From Rikenellaceae bacterium (lineage in GTDB: Bacteria; Bacteroidota; Bacteroidia; Bacteroidales; UBA932): 64,000 nucleotides of DNA. The stretch is taken from contig CAAGNP010000019.1 in NCBI GenBank assembly GCA_900771335.1, forward strand, positions 1 through 64,000, in the 5' to 3' direction. Numbering within the stretch: the first letter of the stretch is position 1; every line of letters begins with the position of its first letter. The translations under genes and the position numbers were made by a program. This document shows positions 8,403-16,793 of the stretch, piece after piece. A model generated the notes under the pieces. The model made no database searches. It was not told where the DNA came from and was given only the letters and a program-made list of their open reading frames with translations.

Positions 8403-9534
8403 AATATTGTCTTACATATTGTTGCCATTGTCTCTGCTCTTCTCCTCCTGTGCAGGCCCTGCGTCCGGGCTGGAGAGTTTCAATATAGAGATCTATTCCC
8501 CCAGGTACGCTCAGGGTTTCTCCATTTTAGGTGCTGAGGGTATGGAGAGTACCATCATCAGGGTGACAAATCCATGGCAAGGGGCAGAAAATGTGTCGAG
8601 CGACCTTTTTATTGCCCGTGGCGGGGAGAAAGTACCTGCTGGATTCTCGGGCCAGGTTATAAGGGACAGTGCAGCCAGAGTGGTGTGCATGTCCTCCACC
8701 TATGTGGCTATGCTTGATGCCATAGGATCTGTATCATCTGTAGTGGGTGTATCCGGTCTTCACTTCGTAACTAACGGCTATATCAGGGAACATAAGGATG
8801 AGATAGGGGATGTAGGCTACGACGGCAACATAAATTTTGAATTGCTTGTGGCCCTGGAGCCCGATATAGTCCTCCTTTACGGGGTGAGCGGAGCTTCGGC
8901 CATGGAGACAAAACTAAGGGAGCTTAAGATACCATATATGTATATAGGTGAGTATGTGGAACAGATACCCCTCGGTAAGTCAGAGTGGCTTGTAGCCATC
9001 TCTGAAGTGGTGGGTAGAAGGGATAAGGGTGTAGAGACATTCAGTGCTATCCCATCCAGGTACCACTCTATAGGTGAAAAGGTCAGGAGCGCAGGTATTG
9101 ACCGTCCAAAGGTGATGATAAATACCCCTTACGGCGATTCATGGTTCATGGCCTCTACCTCCAGTTATGTGGCACAGCTGATCAAAGATGCCGGTGGCGA
9201 TTATTTGTATAAAGGTAACTCATCCAACCAGTCTCTAACTATCGATATGGAGCAGGCTGCCATTCTTACATCACAGGCAGATGTATGGATCAATGTGGAT
9301 GGAGCCGATTCCATTGCGGAGTTGTCGGCAAAATATCCTAAATTTGCAGACATTCCCTGTTTGAAAGCAGGGCAGGTCTATCGGAATGACAGACGGAGCG
9401 TCCCTCAAGGGGGGAATGATTACTGGGAGTCAGGTGTTGTCTATCCCGATGCAGTTCTGGCGGATCTGGCAAAGATATTTTATCCCGAATTGATGGAGGA
9501 AATAGAATATACTTATTATAGAAAACTTGAATAG
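8395..9534 (+). CDS. ABC transporter substrate-binding lipoprotein (siderophore/cobalamin type)
   Basis: About 379 residues. A signal peptide ends in a lipobox (LFSSC), so the protein is a lipoprotein. The body matches the helical-backbone metal-receptor fold (BtuF/FhuD): VCMSSTYVAMLDAIGSVSSVVGVS, the region around LVALEPDIVLLYG, and a C-terminal lobe around DVWINVDG. It is the first gene of a complete importer, 6 bp before the permease. The ATG at 8395 is preferred over the adjacent GTG. The ligand could be a ferric siderophore, haem or cobamide; no TonB receptor is nearby to decide. Confidence 0.88.
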   Translation: MNRILSYILLPLSLLFSSCAGPASGLESFNIEIYSPRYAQGFSILGAEGMESTIIRVTNPWQGAENVSSDLFIARGGEKVPAGFSGQVIRDSAARVVCMSSTYVAMLDAIGSVSSVVGVSGLHFVTNGYIREHKDEIGDVGYDGNINFELLVALEPDIVLLYGVSGASAMETKLRELKIPYMYIGEYVEQIPLGKSEWLVAISEVVGRRDKGVETFSAIPSRYHSIGEKVRSAGIDRPKVMINTPYGDSWFMASTSSYVAQLIKDAGGDYLYKGNSSNQSLTIDMEQAAILTSQADVWINVDGADSIAELSAKYPKFADIPCLKAGQVYRNDRRSVPQGGNDYWESGVVYPDAVLADLAKIFYPELMEEIEYTYYRKLE

Positions 9535-9540
9535 TGTCAG

Positions 9541-10536
9541 ATGAGATCCCGTAAGGCCATACTCTTTACAGCGTTGTCTGTGATAGCCATTCTCCTTTTT
9601 GTGATGGATATTGCCACAGGCTCTGTCTCTATCCCTCTGAGAGAGGTATGGGGAGCCCTTTTCGGTGGAGAGGCCGATCCTACCACAGTGAAGATTGTAA
9701 AGGATATCCGTCTGATGAAAGCAGTGGTGGCAGTAGCTACCGGTGTCGCACTCTCTGTGAGCGGTCTGTTGATGCAGACGCTTTTCAGAAACCCGTTGGC
9801 AGGACCTTATGTGCTGGGTATCAGTTCAGGTGCCAGTCTGGGTGTGGCCCTATTTATCCTTGGGGCCCCTCTATTGGGTGTTGCCGCCAACTCGGCCCTC
9901 TCATCCCTTGGAATAGCCGGAGCAGCATGGGCCGGAGCAGCATTGATCCTGGTATTCATTGCGGCTGTGAGCCGTAAAATAAAGGATATAATGGTCATAC
10001 TGATCCTGGGTATGATGTTCTCTTCCGGGGTGAGCGCAGTCGTTCAGATATTGCAGTATCTCAGCAACGAAGAGGCCCTCAAGTCGTTTGTTATCTGGAC
10101 CATGGGCTCATTGGGAGATGTTACAGCGTCGCAGCTGTGGCTCCTTATCCCTGCAGTGGTAGTGGGGATTCTCCTCTCGATAGCGGTGATCAAACCCCTT
10201 AATCTCCTATTGCTCGGAGAGAGTTATGCCAGGACTATGGGGCTGAACATAAAAAGTACCCGCACTGTTGTCTTCCTGGCCACTGCCCTCCTTGCCGGTA
10301 CAGTTACCGCTTTTTGCGGACCTATCGGATTTGTCGGACTGGCTGTGCCGCACGTGGCAAGGGCCCTTTTCAGGGATGCTGACCATAGGGTACTGATGCC
10401 TGCAAGTGCACTTTGCGGGGCGGTAGTACTACTTTTTTGTGACCTTGTCTCGAAAATATTGACCTTACCTATAAATACCATTACCGCCCTTCTGGGTATA
10501 CCTATTGTTATTTGGGTGGTGGTGAGAAACAAATAG
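9541..10536 (+). CDS. FecCD/BtuC-type ABC transporter permease
   Basis: 331 residues with about ten membrane segments, the usual size for FecCD permeases. Family hallmarks are GVALSVSGLLMQTLFRNPLA, PYVLGISSGASLGVA, and FCGPIGFVGLAVPHVAR, the last being part of the coupling region for the ATPase. It lies 6 bp after the binding-protein gene and 6 bp before the ATPase gene, so the three form one operon for uptake of an iron chelate or corrinoid. Confidence 0.93.
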   Translation: MRSRKAILFTALSVIAILLFVMDIATGSVSIPLREVWGALFGGEADPTTVKIVKDIRLMKAVVAVATGVALSVSGLLMQTLFRNPLAGPYVLGISSGASLGVALFILGAPLLGVAANSALSSLGIAGAAWAGAALILVFIAAVSRKIKDIMVILILGMMFSSGVSAVVQILQYLSNEEALKSFVIWTMGSLGDVTASQLWLLIPAVVVGILLSIAVIKPLNLLLLGESYARTMGLNIKSTRTVVFLATALLAGTVTAFCGPIGFVGLAVPHVARALFRDADHRVLMPASALCGAVVLLFCDLVSKILTLPINTITALLGIPIVIWVVVRNK

Positions 10537-10542
10537 AGAGTT

Positions 10543-11298
10543 ATGATAAGACTGGAAAATCTTACTGTAGGATATGGGGAGCGCATCCTGTTGGAGGGGC
10601 TCACTACATCTTTTGCTGCAGGGGCCATCACAGCCCTTGTGGGGAGAAACGGTACAGGAAAGTCGACACTTATGAGGGCGATAACCGGTCTTGGAAAATA
10701 TACATCAGGAGAGGTATTTCTGGCAGGAAAGCCACTCTCAGAGATCTCTCCGGCAGCATTGGCCCAGATTATTGCATTTGTCAATACTGAGAGGGTAAGG
10801 ATCACCAATCTAACTTGCCGTGATGTGGTGGCCCTTGGTAGGGCTCCATATACCAACTGGATAGGGAAGATGCAGCCTGAGGATGAGGAGATTGTGATGA
10901 GGTCACTCACCCTGGTGGGTATGGAGTCGTATGCCCTAAGGACTATGGATAAAATGTCTGACGGGGAGTGCCAGCGAGTGATGATTGCCCGGGCATTGGC
11001 ACAGGCTACACCTATCATATTGCTCGATGAGCCAACATCATTCCTCGATATGCCCAACAGGTATGAACTCTGTTCGCTGTTGGCAGATCTCGCCCATAAA
11101 GAGGGCAAATGTATCCTCTTCTCCACTCACGAACTTGACATTGCCATATCCCTGTGTGACTCCATTGCACTTATAGATACACCATCGCTGCACCATTTGC
11201 CAGTGGATGAAATGGTGCATAGTGGCCATATAGAGCGCCTTTTCAGTAGCAGCAAGGTCTATTTTGACCCTGTCAGCGGATCTGTAAAAACTAAGTAA
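10543..11298 (+). CDS. ABC transporter ATP-binding protein (FecE/BtuD type)
   Basis: 251 residues. Walker A is GRNGTGKST (residues 35-43), the signature is MSDGECQRVMIARALA (a D in place of the usual second residue of LSGGE), Walker B is PIILLDEPTSFLD, and the switch histidine is in FSTHELD. The family powers FecCD permeases at the inner face of the membrane. It ends the importer operon; the following 400 bp hold only repeats. Confidence 0.93.
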   Translation: MIRLENLTVGYGERILLEGLTTSFAAGAITALVGRNGTGKSTLMRAITGLGKYTSGEVFLAGKPLSEISPAALAQIIAFVNTERVRITNLTCRDVVALGRAPYTNWIGKMQPEDEEIVMRSLTLVGMESYALRTMDKMSDGECQRVMIARALAQATPIILLDEPTSFLDMPNRYELCSLLADLAHKEGKCILFSTHELDIAISLCDSIALIDTPSLHHLPVDEMVHSGHIERLFSSSKVYFDPVSGSVKTK

Positions 11299-11406
11299 TC
11301 CTTTTTAACCCTTTTGTTTCATAAGCTGGGCAATGCCGTTGACCTCTTTGGTCACTGCCATTGGTCACTGCTTTTCACTGTCATTGGTCACGCTTTTTTT
11401 TGATTG

Positions 11407-11508
11407 GTCAGCAACTTGCTGATACATAGCGACTTGCTTACCCTGAGGGTGGGTAAAATCACCCACCCTAAAGTATGGGAAAGTGTTGATTGTCAGCTAC
11501 TTGCTGAC
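11407..11508 (+). repeat. 102-bp palindromic element, copy R1
   Basis: It runs from GTCAGCAAC to TTGCTGAC, exactly 102 bp. The core 11446-11469 is AGGGTGGGT, a 6-nt loop, and ACCCACCCT. The loop reads AAAATC, the reverse complement of the GATTTT seen in most other copies. It is followed by GCAATG, like most copies. Confidence 0.9.
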
Positions 11509-11519
11509 GCAATGTTTTG

Positions 11520-11576
11520 TTTCAGTAGCCCCAGTTTCTTTCAGCAGCCCCAGTTTCTTTCAGCAGCCCTAATTTT
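11520..11576. repeat. Three tandem 19-bp repeats
   Basis: Unit TTTCAGCAGCCCCAGTTTC, present at 11520-11538, 11539-11557 and (diverged at its end) 11558-11576. It lies exactly between two 102-bp elements. Confidence 0.8.
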
Positions 11577-11580
11577 ACTC

Positions 11581-11682
11581 GTTAGTAACTTATTGATATA
11601 CAGCGTATTGCTGCACCTGAGGGTGGGTAATTTTACCCACCCTAAAGTATGGGAATGAGCTGAATATCAGTGCTTTGCTGAC
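11581..11682 (+). repeat. 102-bp palindromic element, copy R2
   Basis: GTTAGTAAC to TTTGCTGAC, 102 bp, core 11620-11643 (AGGGTGGGTAA and its complement, 2-nt centre). It has the same orientation as R1 and is followed by GCAATG. It starts 174 bp after R1 starts. Confidence 0.9.
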
Positions 11683-11706
11683 GCAATGCTGGGAGGGCGG
11701 GGTGGG

Positions 11707-12720
11707 TTATCTGTAGAAATTCTTTGTGAATGCTGCCCAATCGTGGCGGCCGCGAATGCAGATATTCCACCATCCGGCGATAAGTCCGCTTCCGTAGCCT
11801 GTCAGCTGCGTAAATGAGGCTGCTACCGCGAGTGCTCCGGTGTAGAGGGAGCCGGTCCTGAGGGAAGCGTCTGCAAACAGGATAAGCATCAGAAGGGCAA
11901 TGGGTGATATGGCCCAAGGGCAAACAGTGAGTGCTATCGCAATGAGGAACAGTGTCCCGAGGATAAATGCAGAGGGGAGCAGGTGGACAAGCTTCAGTGT
12001 GCCGGGATGTCTTCTGGTAAGATGTATACGGGCAATTCCGGAGTTGAATACCTGCTTGAAGAAAGTGCGGAAGGTATTGCGCCGTTTGTGGTACACCCAA
12101 TTTTCGTGGAACAGACGGCTATCATAGCCACCCTCTTTAACTTTGTAACTGAAGTCGACATCTTCTCCGAAACGCATATTGGAGAATCCTCCGATCTGGT
12201 CAAAGACCTCTTTCCTGATACCCATATTAAAGGTGCGTGGATAGAATTTGTCTGCACTTTTTTTGTTCCCCCTGATACCACCCGTAGTGAGGATGGAGGT
12301 CATCGAATAGTCGATGGCTTTCTGGAGCGGAGTAAATGATGGGTGGGAGCGGTCAGCACCTCCGAATAGCTGGCAGTCATGCTGCTGTAGCTCAGAGATT
12401 GCGTCGGTTATGTAGTGTTTAGGGATAAGACAGTCGGAGTCGAAGAAGATGAGCCATTCACCGTTTGCTTTCGTGGTGCCGAAATTGCGGGCTGCAGCTG
12501 GGCCGCCGTTCTCTTTCTCGATATATGATATGGTAAGTTTGTCAGCGAAACTTCTTGTGATCTCTTCGCATCTGACTGATGAGCCATCTTCCACGATTAT
12601 TACCTCAAAGTCTCCGGTGGTCTGGTGTGTGAGGCTTTCAAGAAGCTCTTGTACCTCTTGTGGTCTGTTGTAGACCGGAATTATTATGGAGAATTTTGGT
12701 GATTGGGACATGGCTTTCAT
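11707..12720 (-). CDS. Family 2 glycosyltransferase, membrane-attached
   Basis: 337 residues. The GT-A domain opens FSIIIPVYNRPQEV and has the metal-binding FDSDC segment near residue 115, then an acceptor-side region with GEDVDFSYKV. The C-terminal part contains hydrophobic segments (LLPSAFILGTLFLIAIALTV and following) that would anchor it in the membrane. It transfers a sugar from a nucleotide donor to an unknown acceptor, perhaps a polysaccharide or lipid. A promoter box at 12731-12738 would leave only about 4 nt before the first ATG, so the second Met (12711, MSQSPKF) may be the true start. Confidence 0.88.
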   Translation of the reverse strand: MKAMSQSPKFSIIIPVYNRPQEVQELLESLTHQTTGDFEVIIVEDGSSVRCEEITRSFADKLTISYIEKENGGPAAARNFGTTKANGEWLIFFDSDCLIPKHYITDAISELQQHDCQLFGGADRSHPSFTPLQKAIDYSMTSILTTGGIRGNKKSADKFYPRTFNMGIRKEVFDQIGGFSNMRFGEDVDFSYKVKEGGYDSRLFHENWVYHKRRNTFRTFFKQVFNSGIARIHLTRRHPGTLKLVHLLPSAFILGTLFLIAIALTVCPWAISPIALLMLILFADASLRTGSLYTGALAVAASFTQLTGYGSGLIAGWWNICIRGRHDWAAFTKNFYR

Positions 12721-12730
12721 ATTTCTCTTA

Positions 12731-12738
12731 CAAAAGTA
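12731..12738 (-). promoter_or_regulatory. -7 box of the glycosyltransferase gene
   Basis: TACTTTTG on the minus strand. It predicts a transcript start near 12724. Confidence 0.45.
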
Positions 12739-12814
12739 TCAAATCCTACGACCAGATACAAATTATTTCTTTTGATGGGGTGTCATAGAGACCCCGTTTT
12801 CTCCGGCCGCTGTT

Positions 12815-12900
12815 TCCCGCGTTCACTTTTGGCAATTTTTGAGCGCGGCACAAGAAATTAATAGTTCCCGCGTTCATTTTTGGCTAAAATTGTGCGCGGG
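12815..12900. repeat. Two tandem hairpin repeats, about 51 bp apart
   Basis: Each copy begins TCCCGCGTTCA and ends GCGCGG (12815-12848 and 12866-12899), so each can fold as a short GC-clamped hairpin with an AT-rich TTTTGGC-containing loop. The function is unknown; they lie between the glycosyltransferase promoter and the tRNA terminator. Confidence 0.6.
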
Positions 12901-12936
12901 GTGGATATGTGGAGGGATGGGGGGGGTGGTAAAAGA

Positions 12937-12970
12937 GAAAAAGAGGATGATTGAAAAATCATCCTCTTTT
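12937..12970 (-). terminator. Terminator after tRNA-Asp
   Basis: Arms 12940-12952 (AAAGAGGATGATT) and 12957-12969 form a perfect stem with a 4-nt loop, with a T run on both strands. It lies just 3' of the tRNA on the minus strand. Confidence 0.8.
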
Positions 12971-12975
12971 TCGAG

Positions 12976-13049
12976 CGGTGCGGACGGGACTCGAACCCGC
13001 GACCCCCGGCGTGACAGGCCGATATTCTAACCAGCTGAACTACCGCACC
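12976..13049 (-). tRNA. tRNA-Asp (anticodon GTC)
   Basis: The acceptor stem GGTGCGG/CCGCACC pairs fully; the D arm, the anticodon loop CTGTCAC with GTC, and the T arm with GGTTCGAGTCC are all present. Length is 74 nt with discriminator G; the CCA is not encoded. A terminator follows. Confidence 0.95.
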
Positions 13050-13121
13050 ATTTTGGTCTTGTTCCCGTTTGGGATTGCAAATATAGGTAGTATTTTTGTA
13101 TCTGCAAATTTTTTTTTCGTT

Positions 13122-13652
13122 TTATTCAAAAAAAGTGAAGTGGACATTGCCATATTTCTTCTCTTTTTTGAATCTGGGGTGAGATTCGAAGTTGTAACTG
13201 CCTGGATGTTCCAATATTAGCCTCCCGCCTTCACGCAAGAGCCCTTTTGAAAAAATTTTGTCGGGAATGGTATCTAGACCATCAATATCGTATGGTGGAT
13301 CGGCAAAAATAAGATCGAAGTCTATCTTGCAAATCTCAATAAAGTCAAAAACATTGTGGCGAACCACCTGCATCCCTTTAATCCCAAGCTTGGCTGCGCT
13401 CTTTTTGATGAAGCTCGAGTGGAGGGGATTCATCTCTACAGAGTAAATTTGGGAGCACCCTCTGGATGCAAATTCGTATGAGATACTCCCCGTACCTGAA
13501 AACAAATCGAGAACTCTGCACTCCTCCAGATCAAATTCGTTTATCAGCATATTGAAAAGGCCCTCTTTGGCGAAGTCTGTGGTGGGACGTGCCATGAATC
13601 CATTGGGAGGGAGGATGCTTTTCCCCTTAAGTGTACCGCCGATTATTCTCAT
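13122..13652 (-). CDS. rsmD: 16S rRNA (guanine(966)-N2)-methyltransferase RsmD
   Basis: 176 residues, the RsmD size. It starts MRIIGGTLKGK, a strong family signature, followed by the SAM-binding region LDLFSGTGSISYEFASRGC (about 49-67) and the catalytic DPPY in FADPPYDIDG. It methylates G966 of 16S rRNA in the assembled 30S subunit. It is the last gene of a three-gene minus-strand operon with DUF3822 (6-bp gap) and a membrane-anchored protein; rsmD next to DUF3822 is, to my knowledge, a conserved pairing in Bacteroidetes. Confidence 0.94.
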   Translation of the reverse strand: MRIIGGTLKGKSILPPNGFMARPTTDFAKEGLFNMLINEFDLEECRVLDLFSGTGSISYEFASRGCSQIYSVEMNPLHSSFIKKSAAKLGIKGMQVVRHNVFDFIEICKIDFDLIFADPPYDIDGLDTIPDKIFSKGLLREGGRLILEHPGSYNFESHPRFKKEKKYGNVHFTFFE

Positions 13653-13658
13653 ACCTTA

Positions 13659-14372
13659 TTATATAGATATAGTGTTTACACCTTTGAAATATTTTGAGAG
13701 GCTCTTTTTCTGATTCTTGTCTATTTCACCCAGAATCTGAAGGGTGGTGAATTCAGGATTGAACATCACCTCTTTTATGACAAGGAAGATATAGTATTGG
13801 GCAGTGATGAAATCGTTGGCCTGAAAACTGTTGGCCAGGAGGAGCCTGTCCCTTTCGGATGCGACTATATGGATATGGTTCTTCGAGAAATGGATACACA
13901 CTTTGTTGTTCTCTTTCTGTTCAGATACCTTTTTAATCATCTGATAGATGATAGGGGTGTAACTGGCTTTTTTCTGAATCTTGAAGATCCTTGAGGATAT
14001 TGAGTTCGGAATGGCATATATCAGCTTTGCTTCGTGTTCAGGCAGATCTATGCTCATGACCTCGTCCATATCTTCCACCTTGTGAATTTGTGACAATATC
14101 TGTTTCTCGTTCTCCTTATTATATAGGGATGTCGGAACAAGTGTGAAAGTGGGGGTTTCCACTATCACATCTGTCTGGCTGTACTTTTTGCTCAGAACAG
14201 ATATTGAGGAGAACTCCTTCTTGAGGATGCTCTCCAATTCTGAAGCAGACGACACCCCTGACGGGAAACTCTTCTTGTCGGAATTGAGTATCTCGCCAGA
14301 GGGGCCGGTTATTTTAAAAGAAAAACCACTCAAATCAATTTGAATGGTTAATCTATTAGCTATGTTAGCCAT
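13659..14372 (-). CDS. DUF3822 family protein
   Basis: 237 residues, soluble, with no signal peptide. The regular alternation resembles an actin/ASKHA-like fold in two halves (IQIDLSGFSFKITGPSGEIL at the start, CIHFSKNHIHIVASERDR in the second half), as proposed for DUF3822. The biochemical role is unknown. It sits between rsmD and a membrane-anchored protein with gaps of 6 and 7 bp, so is surely cotranscribed with them. Confidence 0.75.
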   Translation of the reverse strand: MANIANRLTIQIDLSGFSFKITGPSGEILNSDKKSFPSGVSSASELESILKKEFSSISVLSKKYSQTDVIVETPTFTLVPTSLYNKENEKQILSQIHKVEDMDEVMSIDLPEHEAKLIYAIPNSISSRIFKIQKKASYTPIIYQMIKKVSEQKENNKVCIHFSKNHIHIVASERDRLLLANSFQANDFITAQYYIFLVIKEVMFNPEFTTLQILGEIDKNQKKSLSKYFKGVNTISI

Positions 14373-14379
14373 ATATGTA

Positions 14380-14997
14380 CTATTCCCAGTTACCTGCGTT
14401 GTTGTTAGGAGTAGTTACGCTACCAACTTTAAGACCAGTGTATCTGCCAAGATCTTCCTGAGCAGCTTTAAGGTTGATGATAAGCTGTCTGTCAAGGCCA
14501 CGAAGAAGGTCATCGTATGAAATGGTACCCTCAAATAGAGGAACGTTAACACCAGACACAGTCTTAACTACTGCTTCCAAAGTAATCTCTTTGCCGTTAG
14601 CAAAAGGGATATATTTGATAGAGTCAACAATGAAGTTAGGTTGGTCGTTGAAAAGGGTATCTTTGATAGCCACTTTCATAGTGTCACGACGTACTCTTTT
14701 TTGTGCAACTGCCAAAGAGTCATCCATAGAACCGATTTGTCTGATCACTGTCATTTGACCATTGTTGTAGAAATCAATCAATGAGTCAAGAGAAGCTGTA
14801 AATTTACCGGTCTCACCTTTGAATGCTACTTCAAGAGTACGGATAGCTTTAAGTCTTTCAACAGCTACATCTTTTCTTTTGTCAACTTCATTTTCAAACC
14901 TTACAGGTTTCATGATACTTGCTACTAGGAAGTAACCCAAAACAACGATAATTGCAGGGAATACAACCAAAGTTAAGATTTTGTTTAGTGCTTTCAT
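14380..14997 (-). CDS. Conserved membrane-anchored protein of unknown function
   Basis: 205 residues. One N-terminal membrane segment (ILTLVVFPAIIVVLGYFLVA, about 7-26) and a charged periplasmic part with a probable coiled region (VDKRKDVAVERLKAIRTLEV) resembling pilin-like or 'type IV pilin minor' starts only loosely. No catalytic motif is seen. It leads the operon with DUF3822 and rsmD, from the promoter box at 15045-15052. I do not recognise a named family; its place suggests a Bacteroidales core gene. Confidence 0.75.
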   Translation of the reverse strand: MKALNKILTLVVFPAIIVVLGYFLVASIMKPVRFENEVDKRKDVAVERLKAIRTLEVAFKGETGKFTASLDSLIDFYNNGQMTVIRQIGSMDDSLAVAQKRVRRDTMKVAIKDTLFNDQPNFIVDSIKYIPFANGKEITLEAVVKTVSGVNVPLFEGTISYDDLLRGLDRQLIINLKAAQEDLGRYTGLKVGSVTTPNNNAGNWE

Positions 14998-15044
14998 TGT
15001 TTATTTATTGATTTATTATTGTCTTCAATATGTAATTCGACCCA

Positions 15045-15091
15045 CAAAAGTAAAAATAATAATTAGGACTTGCAATATATTTTTAATTTTG
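15045..15091. promoter_or_regulatory. Divergent -7 boxes (minus operon and nrnA)
   Basis: Minus strand: TACTTTTG at 15052-15045, with TTG at 15075-15073 as a possible -33. Plus strand: TAATTTTG at 15084-15091, whose transcript would begin near 15098, after the first nrnA ATG (15095) but before the second (15113). Confidence 0.5.
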
Positions 15092-15094
15092 CAG

Positions 15095-16141
15095 ATGAAT
15101 AAATTGTCAGTAATGTTGAAAGAATTCGTAAATAGTTTTGAAGAAGTGGTGGCAAGACATGCCGCAGATGGAAATATAGTGATAGTGGGACACTTCAATC
15201 CCGATGGAGATTCGGTCGGTTCGGTGACCGGAATGCACTATTATCTGGCAGAACTGGGAATAAGCTCGAAGGTTCTCCTCCCAAGCAGCTATCCGGACTA
15301 TCTGGCCTTCCTCGACAAGAGGTCCGACTATATTGTTTTTACCAGGGATCAGGAGGCTGCCAGGGTTGCCATATCGGAAGCTACACTTATTATTTGCCTT
15401 GATTTCAATAATTTGGGCAGAACTGAGGGGTTGAAGGATATGATCAGGGAATCGGGTGCATACAAAGTTCTTATAGACCATCATCCCAATCCTGAAAAGG
15501 ACTCTTTTGACCTTATATGCTCTACCGTGGAGACCTCGTCCACTTGCGAGCTTCTCTTCTATGTGCTGATGGAGACAAAACTTATTGGCAACAATATAGA
15601 CAATATGCCTTACAATGTGGCGGAGGGACTTGCAACAGGAATGCTGACAGATACCAACAACTTCAAGAATTCAGCTATTGCCAGCACATACAATATGGCC
15701 TCTCTGGTCATCAGAAAAGGGGTATCGCTCGATGATTTGGGGAAAAGGGTGTTCGGCAGCTATTCAGAGTCGAGGATGAGACTTATGGGTGAGATGCTCC
15801 GCAATCAGATGGTTATCCTTCCCGATTTGGGGGCAGCATATATGGTATTGTCAAAAAAAATTCAGCAAGAGTACAATTATATGCGCGGAGATTCTGAAGG
15901 TTTTGTAAATTTGCCACTTTTAATAGATGGGGTAGGGGTTTCGGCCCTCTTTACAGAAGATGATGATTTTATCAGAGTCTCTCTCAGATCTCAGGGTGAG
16001 GTCTCTGTAAATGCCCTGTCTAACGGATATTTTAATGGCGGCGGACATGAAAGGGCTTCAGGCGGGAGATTGTTTATCCCTGTAGATGAGGTGCCTGCAT
16101 ATTTTGAGTCATCATTGAGGGAATTTTTGAAAAACAGATAA
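15095..16141 (+). CDS. nrnA: DHH/DHHA1 phosphoesterase, NrnA-type (nanoRNase / pAp phosphatase)
   Basis: About 348 residues. The DHH domain has VGHFNPDGDSVGS (metal ligands), LDFNN, IDHHPNP and TDTNNFKNS; the C-terminal DHHA1 domain has the RNA-binding GGGHERASGG. NrnA-type enzymes degrade 2-5-nt RNAs and dephosphorylate 3'-phosphoadenosine 5'-phosphate in the cytosol. The start is 15095 (MNKLSVM) or 15113 (MLKEFVN); the promoter box favours the latter. The longer frame upstream to 14981 overlaps the divergent promoters and is rejected. Confidence 0.9.
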   Translation: MNKLSVMLKEFVNSFEEVVARHAADGNIVIVGHFNPDGDSVGSVTGMHYYLAELGISSKVLLPSSYPDYLAFLDKRSDYIVFTRDQEAARVAISEATLIICLDFNNLGRTEGLKDMIRESGAYKVLIDHHPNPEKDSFDLICSTVETSSTCELLFYVLMETKLIGNNIDNMPYNVAEGLATGMLTDTNNFKNSAIASTYNMASLVIRKGVSLDDLGKRVFGSYSESRMRLMGEMLRNQMVILPDLGAAYMVLSKKIQQEYNYMRGDSEGFVNLPLLIDGVGVSALFTEDDDFIRVSLRSQGEVSVNALSNGYFNGGGHERASGGRLFIPVDEVPAYFESSLREFLKNR

Positions 16142-16178
16142 CAGGGCATACTATTTGATACAGAAGGTGCCGTTTGGT

Positions 16179-16793
16179 ATGAAGAGATTTTTAATCATAT
16201 TGTCTACTTTGGTTTACTTCGCCTGCTCGAACGATGTAAAGCTTACATTGATCAGTCAGGAGGAGAAGATAGACACATACCTTGCGAACAATAAGTTCAA
16301 CGATACATCCCAGGTGATAAGGAATAAAGGTGTAAACAGATTGTATCTGGGATTTGTCCACGATTACATCGTAACTGATACCATCATAAGCGGCAGGGAT
16401 ACCACATACATAACCCAGGAGGTCCCGATCAAAGACACTGTATACATAGATTATGGTGACTCCATCTACATCTCGTATGCAGGATATGTTTTTACATCTG
16501 CGCCATCTTCCCTTTTTGCCACCAATGTGGCTGAGTTGGCTCAGAAGGCCGGATGGGATATGTCCAAAATGGAGACCTCGCCCAAAGGGATTCTTTTTGA
16601 GGAGGGGGCACTCATTCCGGGACTGGAGTATGGCCTGCACAATGCCAGAGAGAAGGAGCATTGCCTGATTCTCTTCTCTGCTGAATATGGTTTTGGAAAT
16701 ATTAAAATGTACAATATACCCAAGTTGTCCGCTCTATCTTACGAGATTATAGTGGATAAAGTGGTCAAAAAATCAGATAATCAAAAGAAATGA
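16179..16793 (+). CDS. FKBP-type peptidyl-prolyl isomerase-like lipoprotein
   Basis: About 204 residues from the ATG at 16179 (MKRFLIILSTLVYFACSN), with the lipobox ending at Cys. The C-terminal part follows the FKBP plan: GDSIYISYAGYVF, LIPGLEYGLHNAREKEHCLIL, SAEYGFGN, and a final strand LSALSYEIIVDKVV. Such periplasmic or outer-membrane lipoprotein FKBPs help fold secreted proteins. It overlaps the next FKBP gene by 4 bp and resembles it, so the pair probably arose by duplication. Activity is not certain because several active-site aromatics are replaced. Confidence 0.78.
   Translation: MKRFLIILSTLVYFACSNDVKLTLISQEEKIDTYLANNKFNDTSQVIRNKGVNRLYLGFVHDYIVTDTIISGRDTTYITQEVPIKDTVYIDYGDSIYISYAGYVFTSAPSSLFATNVAELAQKAGWDMSKMETSPKGILFEEGALIPGLEYGLHNAREKEHCLILFSAEYGFGNIKMYNIPKLSALSYEIIVDKVVKKSDNQKK

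Larger units (their letters stand above)
11299..11706. other. Gene-free interval between convergent genes, filled with repeats
   Basis: It holds short TTGGTCACTG-like repeats (11349-11396), two copies of the 102-bp palindromic element and a 19-bp triplicate between them. No credible gene is present; the open frames here are by-products of the repeats. Confidence 0.8.

Noticed and set aside
11404..11658. Open frame of 84 codons across the 102-bp elements
   Set aside because: It is made from the repeats themselves, has no ribosome site and repeats its own ending; the same kind of frame appears at 59833-60060 over R7 and R8.
12839..13220. Plus-strand frames across the tRNA-Asp region
   Set aside because: They run antisense through the tRNA and its terminator and have no family-like sequence.
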